From an uncultured Veillonellaceae bacterium (lineage in GTDB: Bacteria; Bacillota; Negativicutes; Veillonellales; Negativicoccaceae): a stretch of DNA of 11,526 nucleotides. Within the stretch, counting starts at the first letter, position 1. The number at the start of each line of letters is the position of its first letter. The notes under the pieces were generated by a model, which was not told the DNA's origin, did no database searches, and saw nothing but the letters and a program-made list of their open reading frames with translations. Positions 6,687 to 11,526 of the stretch are shown here, piece by piece. The translations under genes were made by a program, and so were the position numbers. The stretch lies in NCBI GenBank assembly GCA_947254705.1, contig CAMYCX010000042.1, positions 1 through 11,526 of the forward strand. The letters run 5' to 3'.

Positions 6687-6714
6687 AGACGTTTCTTTCG
6701 GGAGGCGTCTTTTT
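6687..6714 (+). terminator. Intrinsic terminator after YjcQ-like copy 2
   Basis: The 9-bp stem AGACGTTTC (6687-6695) pairs with GAGGCGTCT (6702-6710) with two G-T pairs and a 6-nt loop, followed by TTTT at 6711-6714. It lies 28 bases after the stop codon. Confidence 0.85.
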
Positions 6715-6753
6715 ATATTGCCTTTTCAGCACTGTAGGCGGTAAAGAACAGGA
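6709..6753 (+). repeat. 45-bp direct repeat, copy 2
   Basis: This is the second copy of the repeat at 6242-6286, with 3 mismatches. It again starts at the end of a terminator stem and extends into the leader of the next gene, here the scaffold gene. The two copies are 467 bp apart in direct orientation and flank YjcQ-like copy 2. The remaining leader up to 6807 shows no further gene. Confidence 0.9.
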
Positions 6754-6807
6754 TCGTAGATGTGAGGTGTGGCTCACGAAAATGAAGCGTAACGGAAGGA
6801 GAAAAGT

Positions 6808-7449
6808 ATGACAAAGGAAGAATTGGTAACACTGGGGTTGACGGAAGAACAGGCGGCAAAAGTAGTTGAGGACTACGGTAAAAATTATGTCGCCAAGTCA
6901 CAATTTAACGCTCGTAATGAGGAGTTAAAGTTGGCGAAAGCCAAAGTCGCAGAACTTACGTCGGCATTGGCGGCGGCAAAGGAAGAACCGCAGACAGAGC
7001 TTGCGGCGCTGCAGCAGCAGGTGACGAAACTCACCAAGCAGATTGAAGCGGCGGAAACAGCCAAGAAAGAAGCGGAAGCTCGTGAACAACAAGCGGAAAT
7101 CAGACGCCAAACCGTCGAGGCGCTGACGGCAGGCAACTGCACGAATCCGACGGAGATCGCGAAAATTGTGGCGCAATCCGTGAAACGCGAAGAGGACGGT
7201 ACATTTGTGTATACGGCGGAAGACGGGTCTGTCAGCGGCGTAAAAGAAGGCGTCAGCGCATGGCTTAAGGCGAATGCGTGGGCGGTCGCCGATGTGCAGA
7301 GACCGGGCAGCGGTGCCGGAAACGGCGCTAAAGGTGCGGCCGGTGTAACGGCGGCGGAGTTTGCGAAGATGGGATATCGCGAGCGCGCGGAACTTTTCGC
7401 GGAACAACCCGAGCTGTACCAAGAGTTAGCAACAAGTAAAGGAGAATAA
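6808..7449 (+). CDS. Capsid scaffolding protein
   Basis: This 213-aa protein resembles the phage scaffold proteins of the gp20/DUF4355 type, which direct capsid shell assembly and then leave or are degraded. Residues about 30-105 form a long coiled coil rich in A, E, K and Q (ELTSALAAAKEE, then LAALQQQVTKLTKQIEAAE). A short globular segment (VEALTAGNCTNPTEIAKIVA) and a Gly/Ala-rich linker (GSGAGNGAKGAAG) follow. The C-terminal helical tail is typical of the capsid-binding end. Position directly before the capsid gene agrees. ATG 6808 is supported by AAGGAGAA at 6796-6803. The stop lies 2 nt before the capsid ATG. Confidence 0.9.
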   Translation: MTKEELVTLGLTEEQAAKVVEDYGKNYVAKSQFNARNEELKLAKAKVAELTSALAAAKEEPQTELAALQQQVTKLTKQIEAAETAKKEAEAREQQAEIRRQTVEALTAGNCTNPTEIAKIVAQSVKREEDGTFVYTAEDGSVSGVKEGVSAWLKANAWAVADVQRPGSGAGNGAKGAAGVTAAEFAKMGYRERAELFAEQPELYQELATSKGE

Positions 7450-7451
7450 GC

Positions 7452-8273
7452 ATGGCAAACAATATGACAAAGAAAGAAACGATGGTAGTTCCGCAGGTAA
7501 TGGCGGATATGGTGGCGGCAAAACTTGACCAGGCAATTAAATTCGGTCCGCTGGCGTCCATTGATCGCCGTTTGGAAGGCGTGCCCGGAGACGAAATTAC
7601 AGTGCCGAAGTACATCTATATCGGTGACGCCGAAGATGTAGCGGAAGGTGTCGCCATGGGGACAACGGTACTCAAGACGGCGACGACCAAGGCGAAAGTA
7701 AAGAAAGCGGGCAAAGCAGTCGAATTGACGGATGAAGCGATGATTTCCGGATACGGTGATCCGTTCGGAGAGGCCACACGTCAAATCCAAATGGCGGTGG
7801 CGTCAAAAGTCGATGCGGATTGTGTAGAGGCACTGAAGGCGGCAACGCTGTCTCTGGATAAAGGGACTGAAACAATCAGCTATGCGGGGGTTGTGGAAGC
7901 GGTAGACGTGTTCATGGAAGAAGACGACGAACCGAAAGTATTATTTGTACATCCTTCGCAAGTAACGACATTGCGCAAAGATGCGGAGTTCATGGATCGC
8001 AACAAATATGGCGGTGACGTCATGATGAGCGGTGCGATCGGTATGATCGCGGGCTGCGAAGTCGTGAAGTCGAAACGCGTACCGAAATCCGGCGAGAAGT
8101 ACACCAACTTCATCGTCAAGAAGGGCGCATTAGCCATTTATCTTAAACGCGGCGTTCAAGTCGAATCCGACCGCGATATCCTTGCAGGTACGACGGTGGT
8201 TGCGGCAAACCAACATTATGGAGTGGTTTTGGCGGACGAATCCAAAGCGCTTAAAGTGACTTTTAAGGCGTAA
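7452..8273 (+). CDS. Major capsid protein, N4-gp56 family
   Basis: The 273-aa protein forms the icosahedral shell and should have the HK97 fold. The N-terminal pattern VVPQVMADMVAAKL ... FGPLASIDRRLEGVPGDEITVPKY and the stretch IGDAEDVAEG, followed by KKAGKAVELTDEAMISGYGDP, are characteristic of N4-gp56-type capsid proteins of Bacillota phages. The C-terminus has the usual strand-rich A-domain end (GVQVESDRDILAGTTVVAANQ, residues about 239-259, then HYGVVLADESKALKVTF). No long N-terminal delta domain is present, in keeping with the separate scaffold gene upstream. ATG 7452 follows AAAGGAG at 7438-7444. Confidence 0.95.
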   Translation: MANNMTKKETMVVPQVMADMVAAKLDQAIKFGPLASIDRRLEGVPGDEITVPKYIYIGDAEDVAEGVAMGTTVLKTATTKAKVKKAGKAVELTDEAMISGYGDPFGEATRQIQMAVASKVDADCVEALKAATLSLDKGTETISYAGVVEAVDVFMEEDDEPKVLFVHPSQVTTLRKDAEFMDRNKYGGDVMMSGAIGMIAGCEVVKSKRVPKSGEKYTNFIVKKGALAIYLKRGVQVESDRDILAGTTVVAANQHYGVVLADESKALKVTFKA

Positions 8274-8278
8274 AGGAA

Positions 8279-8395
8279 ATGCTATTGCAACGATATGCGA
8301 TACGGCGCGGGACTGTGACGGCGGTCCCGAAGGCCGAATCGACGAAAAAAGCGGAAAAGCGTTCGGGAGAACGCACGGTGAAGAAAGGGAAATAA
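8279..8395 (+). CDS. Basic micro-protein, 38 aa
   Basis: This short ORF fills the gap between the capsid gene and the next gene. It starts at ATG 8279 immediately after TAAAGGAA; the Shine-Dalgarno AAAGGA at 8272-8277 is unusually close to the ATG. The product (MLLQRYAIRRGTVTAVP, then a tail of K, E, R and S ending KKGK) is strongly basic and probably disordered. The stop at 8393-8395 is 1 nt before the next ATG. Small genes at this point are common in related phages and sometimes encode head decoration or connector accessories. I recognise no family, and expression is uncertain. Confidence 0.5.
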   Translation: MLLQRYAIRRGTVTAVPKAESTKKAEKRSGERTVKKGK

Positions 8396-8396
8396 G

Positions 8397-8864
8397 ATGC
8401 GTGACGGTTGGGGGATATTCGCCCGCAGGCTACATACGGCACTGAAAGCGTCGGCGACTGAGGTGCAGGACAAGGCGCGTCAGTCGCATACCTTTACCAC
8501 GCGAACGGGACTTCTCGATCGGGCGGTACAGGTAGATGCTCGGTACGCTTATCATGCGGATGTATATCTGAATGAGCGTATTGCAAAGTACGCTCCCTTC
8601 GTACATCGCGGAACTAAGCCGCATATGATCCGCCCGAAACGAAAGGCGTTCGGAAAACAACGGCGTGCACTTCGATGGGTGAAAAGCGGTCGATTTATTT
8701 TTGCGCGCGGAGTACGACATCCCGGCACGAAAGCAGATCCGTTCTTGTATGAAGCGCTGGAAAGTAGCCGAGGAGAAGTTGACCGGATTTTTCGCCGTTA
8801 TGTAGGGTTGACGTTAGAGGAGGTGGCAGATCGTGTTGGACGAACAAGCTATACAATCGGGTGA
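8397..8864 (+). CDS. HK97 gp10-like head-tail joining or tail completion protein
   Basis: The protein has 155 aa and is very basic. The segment KYAPFVHRGTKPHMIRPKRK, followed by ALRWVKSGRFIFARGVRHPGTKADPFLYEAL, is the hallmark of the HK97 gp10 / minor tail completion family: an invariant 'H-GT-PH-I-PK' part, a Trp-containing strand and an 'HPGT-A-PFL--A' part. Family members sit at the head-tail interface or cap the tail tube. ATG 8397 is supported by AAAGGGA at 8384-8390. The gene overlaps the next by 32 nt. Its place directly after the capsid gene, before the connector-like gene, differs from the usual order, in which one or two connectors come first. Confidence 0.82.
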   Translation: MRDGWGIFARRLHTALKASATEVQDKARQSHTFTTRTGLLDRAVQVDARYAYHADVYLNERIAKYAPFVHRGTKPHMIRPKRKAFGKQRRALRWVKSGRFIFARGVRHPGTKADPFLYEALESSRGEVDRIFRRYVGLTLEEVADRVGRTSYTIG

Positions 8865-9204
8865 TGAGCTTTTGGGGTGTAATGTAACGCCTGCCGTTAT
8901 TGTGCAGGCAGAAAAGTGGCTGATTCATTTCGCCGAACGGCTCGGTGTCGCACCCGGCGATATCCGTCCGTCATTTATTGTGCAACAGCTGGGCGCAGCG
9001 TATGCATATCGAGAGGTTTGTCGACGAAAGGCGTATGCCGCGCCGGTTGCATGGACGGACTCCCAACAAGGGGATTATTACGCCAAAAAGCTGGCGTTTT
9101 ACGAACAGCAGGTGCTGCACTTGGAGAAGAAGATCACGGTGCAAGACTTGACCGGCGGGAAGTTCGGGATAGGGTATCGTTCCACGCAGATTGCGAGGGG
9201 TTGA
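8833..9204 (+). CDS. Head-tail connector (adaptor)-like protein
   Basis: The product has 123 aa. It starts at GTG 8833 with a strong GAGGAGGTGG at 8817-8826, inside the end of the preceding gene. The central helices IVQQLGAAYAYREVCRRKAY and a long C-terminal helix (DYYAKKLAFYEQQVLHLEKK) ending in a short TVQDLTGG strand resemble the small helical adaptor proteins (SPP1 gp15 / HK97 gp6-like) that bind beneath the portal. The family match is by pattern and position, so the exact connector class is uncertain; a stopper role is possible. The stop at 9202-9204 is followed 1 nt later by the next ATG. Confidence 0.68.
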   Translation: MLDEQAIQSGDELLGCNVTPAVIVQAEKWLIHFAERLGVAPGDIRPSFIVQQLGAAYAYREVCRRKAYAAPVAWTDSQQGDYYAKKLAFYEQQVLHLEKKITVQDLTGGKFGIGYRSTQIARG

Positions 9205-9205
9205 T

Positions 9206-9667
9206 ATGTGGCTGGATGTACTGGACTATATCGCCGAGGCGTTATGCGCGAACCAAGTGGCAGAGCACGTCATTATCGGCGGAGTAAACCCGACGCAGGC
9301 AGAGATTGATAGTTACGGGGCTGTGATTTTAATGCGCGGAGAAGAAGCGCCCGGGGATGACCGTGTGGCGGGGGGACTTGTTGTCACGTTTTATCTGGAA
9401 ACATGGATACGTGATGACAGTCCCGACATTCGTCAAGGGTATGAGTGCTTGCGTGAGTTGGAGTGGCGAGTGGATGATGTGTTGACGCAAGTTCGCACCG
9501 ACATCGGCGCGTTGAATGATCCGATGATCAATGACACGTATCAGCTGGTCGATTTACAAGTCACTCAAAAGGTCGGAGATGCGGACAGCTTGCGTCCCCT
9601 TGTAGGTACGCAGTACACGGTGCTTGCAACGATATACGATGTGACAGATGAGGAAGGTGTTTGGTAA
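9206..9667 (+). CDS. Tail terminator-like protein
   Basis: The protein has 153 aa. I chose ATG 9206, which has GAGGGG at 9195-9200 and sits 1 nt after the previous stop; an in-frame TTG at 9191 is less likely. The layout is an N-terminal helix (MWLDVLDYIAEALCAN), then strands, a central helix (GYECLRELEWRVDDVLTQVR) and C-terminal strands (TYQLVDLQVTQKV, TQYTVLATIYDVT). This helix-and-sheet order is that of tail terminator proteins (SPP1 gp17 / lambda gpU type), which stop tail tube growth and join it to the head. The position just before the major tail protein supports this. Sequence identity to a named family is not obvious to me. Confidence 0.7.
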   Translation: MWLDVLDYIAEALCANQVAEHVIIGGVNPTQAEIDSYGAVILMRGEEAPGDDRVAGGLVVTFYLETWIRDDSPDIRQGYECLRELEWRVDDVLTQVRTDIGALNDPMINDTYQLVDLQVTQKVGDADSLRPLVGTQYTVLATIYDVTDEEGVW

Positions 9668-10149
9668 TGGCAGAAAGAGAGGAAGGCACAATGGCAGTTA
9701 AGAAGAAAGCGGCCGCACCCAAAGCGGGAACGGCATTGGCGACAGTAGGGAAAAATTATTTCATTTATATCAACACGGGAACGGAAGATACGCCCGAATG
9801 GACAAAGATCGGCGGACAGCGTGGCGGTTCGTTGTCGCGTAAGGCAGATACGCTTGATGCGTCGAACAAGGACAGCGGCGGCTGGAAGTCAACATTGCAA
9901 GGGATGAAAGAGTGGTCGATTGAGCTTGACACGATTCTGATGGCAAATGATGACGGTCTGTCGGCGCTGGATCAAGCCTTTTTGGATTCGCAGTTGGTGC
10001 AGCTGAAGTTCGAATATCCGGATAAATCCTATGTGACGGGTTGGGCATCGATTACGGAGATGTCTATGGAGGCGCCGCACGACGATGTGGCGTCGTATAA
10101 AGGAACGTTGTCGGGTGTTGGGCCGCTTAGCGAACTTAAGAAAGGATAA
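9667..10149 (+). CDS. Major tail (tube) protein, TP901-1-like
   Basis: This protein forms the stacked rings of the tail tube. It has 160 aa from ATG 9667, which overlaps the preceding stop (TAATG) and has AAGGTG at 9654-9659. A second in-frame ATG at 9691, with AGGAAGG at 9680-9686, would give a protein starting MAVKKKAAAPKAGTALATVG and is equally plausible. The core WTKIGGQRGGSLSRKADTLD, then SNKDSGGWKSTLQGMKEWSIELDTI in two parts (residues about 67-80 and 81-92) and LVQLKFEYPDKSYVTGWASI match TP901-1-type major tail proteins. No tail sheath gene is present, which supports a long non-contractile tail. Confidence 0.9.
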   Translation: MAEREEGTMAVKKKAAAPKAGTALATVGKNYFIYINTGTEDTPEWTKIGGQRGGSLSRKADTLDASNKDSGGWKSTLQGMKEWSIELDTILMANDDGLSALDQAFLDSQLVQLKFEYPDKSYVTGWASITEMSMEAPHDDVASYKGTLSGVGPLSELKKG

Positions 10150-10152
10150 GAC

Positions 10153-10542
10153 ATGAAACAAGTCAAGTGTGAATTGTTTGGCGAGGGCGAATACATTTGG
10201 TTTAATATCGGTCGTTTGTCGCGGCTGGAAAGTGAACTCGGAAAGCCGATTGTGGCGATGTTAAGCGGTCAGATCGGCATTACTGAGACGGTCGGGATCT
10301 ACCTGGTCGGCTTAGCCCATGAGGATAAAAAGCGGACGAAATCGTGGTATGAAGCGCGCATGCAGGAGTTGTTGGAAAGCGGTATCACACTTGATGAAAT
10401 CATGATGCCGGCGCTGAAAGCGATTATCGGAAGCGGAATTGCAGGCAAGGCGGCATATTTCGAGGCATTTCCGGATGAGATGACGGAGCGGGATAAAGAC
10501 GAGATTGTTGCAGAGAAAGAGTTGGACGAAAAAAACGGGTAA
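10153..10542 (+). CDS. Tail assembly chaperone, short form (gpG-like)
   Basis: The zero-frame product has 129 aa (MKQVKCELFGEGEYIWFNIG ... AEKELDEKNG). Its place between the major tail and tape measure genes, mostly helical content and acidic charged C-terminus are those of the lambda gpG-type chaperone, which coats the tape measure protein during tail assembly and is absent from the virion. ATG 10153 has AAAGGA at 10141-10146. The last codons contain the slippery sequence that lets part of the ribosomes shift into the -1 frame to make the longer GT form; the zero-frame stop TAA is at 10540-10542. Confidence 0.9.
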   Translation: MKQVKCELFGEGEYIWFNIGRLSRLESELGKPIVAMLSGQIGITETVGIYLVGLAHEDKKRTKSWYEARMQELLESGITLDEIMMPALKAIIGSGIAGKAAYFEAFPDEMTERDKDEIVAEKELDEKNG

Positions 10543-10934
10543 CGGGGCAAAGTCCCCGTTCCTTTTCGTATTGGAGACGTCAGGCTGAGCCTGTCGGATA
10601 CGGATTATTAGGGCTGAAACCGTGGGAATTTGAACGGCTTTCGCCGCGGGATTTAGATGTAATGGCGGACAGCGTGCAGGCGATGATGCGAGCGGAAGAC
10701 GCAAAGAGATCGCTTTTTACCGCGTATATGGTCAATGTGCATTTGAAGAAGAAAAACCAGGTGCGCGTCAAGGATATTATGAAACAGTTATGGCCGCCGA
10801 CGACGGCACAGCGGCGAAAGGAAGAAATCGCCTTTATGCGAGAGTTTATGGAAGAAGGGGGTGAGGTAAATGGCAACGGCATCGATTATGGTGCGAATCT
10901 TGGGGAATACGGCGTCGATCGACAACGCTCTTGA
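10153..10934 (+). CDS. Tail assembly chaperone, -1 frameshift product (gpGT-like), 260 aa
   Basis: The zero frame is read to the AAC codon at 10534-10536, then translation slips back one base and continues CGG-GTA-ACG in the -1 frame to TGA at 10932-10934. The -1 frame is open throughout and adds 132 residues. These include GYGLLGLKPWEFERLSPRDL and a helical tail ending with EEIAFMREFMEEGGE, which is typical of the T domain that recruits the tail tube protein in the lambda gpGT system. No convincing independent start with a ribosome binding site serves the T part: the ATG at 10662 lies in the middle of the conserved domain. The end overlaps the tape measure gene by 65 nt. Confidence 0.88.
10530..10536 (+). 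promoter_or_regulatory. -1 ribosomal frameshift slippery heptamer A_AAA_AAC
   Basis: In the zero frame the sequence reads GAA-AAA-AAC, giving the canonical X_XXY_YYZ heptamer A_AAA_AAC. It is positioned 4 codons before the zero-frame stop (counting the stop codon itself) and at the point where the -1 frame is open on both sides. Confidence 0.9.
10541..10560 (+). promoter_or_regulatory. Frameshift-stimulating hairpin
   Basis: AACGGGG (10541-10547) pairs perfectly with CCCCGTT (10554-10560) around a 6-nt loop. It begins 4 nt after the slippery heptamer, at the distance expected for a stimulator of -1 frameshifting. Confidence 0.8.
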
Positions 10935-11526
10935 CGGTGTGCAGGCGAAGATGGATCGGGTACTGGAAAAGACGCGGGGACTTACCGCCGCCAATACCGC
11001 ATGCGCCGCGGCGCTGGCGGCGGCAGGGGCAGGATTGGCCGCGTTTGGTGGGGCTTGTGTCAAGGCCGCGGCGGATATGGAGCAGACGCAAACGGCGTTT
11101 GCGAACATGCTTGGAAGCGCGAAAGAAGCAGCCGGATTTGTCAAAGAGTTACAAAAGTTTGCTGCTGAAACACCCTTTGAGTTTAATCAAGTAAAAGGGG
11201 CGGCGCAGAAGTTTTTAGCGTTCGGATTTACGGCCGAGCAGGTCATTCCCACACTTACCGCGGTGGGTGACGCGGCATCCGCGCTGGGGATGCGCCAAGA
11301 CGGAATCGATCGACTGACGTTGGCGCTCGGGCAAATGGCGGCCAAAGGAAAAGTCAGCGGCGAAGAGATGCGGCAATTGGCGGAAGCCGGTATTCCGGCA
11401 TGGCAAATGCTGGCGGAAAGTATTGGCGTATCCATACCGGAAGCAATGGATATGGTCAGTCGCGGTACGGTAGATGCGAAAACAGGTCTGGAAGCGTTGG
11501 TTGACGGCATGAATGAGAAGTTTGCC
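10870..11526 (+). CDS. Tape measure protein, N-terminal part (runs off the right edge)
   Basis: The tape measure protein sets tail length and is ejected with the DNA. The first 219 codons are present. ATG 10870 is preceded by AAGGGGGTG at 10854-10862 and lies inside the end of the T frame. The N-terminus is helical (IDNALDGVQAKMDRVLEKTR), followed by a hydrophobic Ala/Gly segment (ACAAALAAAGAGLAAFGGAC). Next comes the conserved block MEQTQTAFANMLGSAKEAAG ... ELQKFAAETPFEFNQV ... GEEMRQLAEAGIPAWQMLAE, the signature of the tape measure N-terminal domain. No frame disruption is visible up to the window end. The full protein is normally several hundred to over a thousand residues. Confidence 0.95.
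   Translation, partial: MATASIMVRILGNTASIDNALDGVQAKMDRVLEKTRGLTAANTACAAALAAAGAGLAAFGGACVKAAADMEQTQTAFANMLGSAKEAAGFVKELQKFAAETPFEFNQVKGAAQKFLAFGFTAEQVIPTLTAVGDAASALGMRQDGIDRLTLALGQMAAKGKVSGEEMRQLAEAGIPAWQMLAESIGVSIPEAMDMVSRGTVDAKTGLEALVDGMNEKFA

Noticed and set aside
6885..7790. 301-aa reverse-strand open frame across scaffold and capsid genes
   Set aside because: It is antisense to two well-supported genes, has Ser/Cys/Ala-rich low-complexity composition and resembles no protein family.
10541..10568. Hairpin followed by TTCCTTTT as an intrinsic terminator
   Set aside because: It lies inside the open -1 frame just after a canonical slippery site and the T tract is interrupted, so a frameshift stimulator explains it better.
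10662..10934. Separate 90-aa gene starting at ATG 10662
   Set aside because: The start is in the middle of the T domain, has no Shine-Dalgarno, and the frame is continuous with the G gene through the -1 slip.
1..11526. CRISPR arrays, tRNA genes, insertion sequences or attachment sites
   Set aside because: No regularly spaced repeats, cloverleaf-like sequences, transposase genes or terminal inverted repeats were seen by eye.

Overview
The window is the packaging, head and early tail part of a siphovirus-type phage or prophage. All supported genes lie on the + strand. The order is small terminase, large terminase, portal, minor head protein, scaffold, N4-gp56-type capsid, connector genes, major tail protein, frameshifted tail assembly chaperone and tape measure. 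This arrangement, the strong AGGAGG-type ribosome binding sites and the protein families point to a Bacillota (Firmicutes) host. The mixed base composition and general look would fit Negativicutes, but that is only a guess. No integrase, lysis gene or bacterial gene is visible, so a prophage cannot be told from a free phage here.

The left edge is not biological. Positions 12-45 are the Illumina Nextera read-2 adapter, and positions 1-11 look like index sequence. Phage DNA begins at about 46. Positions 46-865 hold an unknown small gene, a shortened DUF4417-like gene, a 54-aa gene of the 'YPDPTADKA' type and a terminator. Positions 874-3896 carry terS, terL and portal in a tight overlapping run.

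Positions 3874-5792 hold the most interesting part. An SPP1 gp7/Mu gpF-like minor head protein carries an extra C-terminal domain with an HSHP...PPTGSD motif resembling JAB/JAMM metallopeptidases and some polymorphic-toxin domains. A 69-aa acidic ORF of unknown function follows with a TGATG overlap. Base composition drops from about 58% GC in the head domain to about 27-33% GC in the C-terminal domain, as expected of a swapped-in module. An effector/immunity pair carried on a virion protein is a reasonable hypothesis.

Positions 5795-6807 hold two diverged YjcQ-like winged-helix genes, bracketed by three intrinsic terminators. A 45-bp imperfect direct repeat (3 mismatches) lies after the second and third terminators and so flanks the second gene. 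This looks like a moron-like insertion with local duplication inside the late operon.

Positions 6808-9667 hold scaffold, capsid, a 38-aa basic micro-ORF, an HK97 gp10-like protein, a connector-like protein and a tail-terminator-like protein. Positions 9667-11526 hold the major tail protein, the gpG/gpGT-type chaperone made by a -1 frameshift at A_AAA_AAC followed by a 7-bp hairpin, and the N-terminal 219 codons of the tape measure protein, which runs off the right edge.
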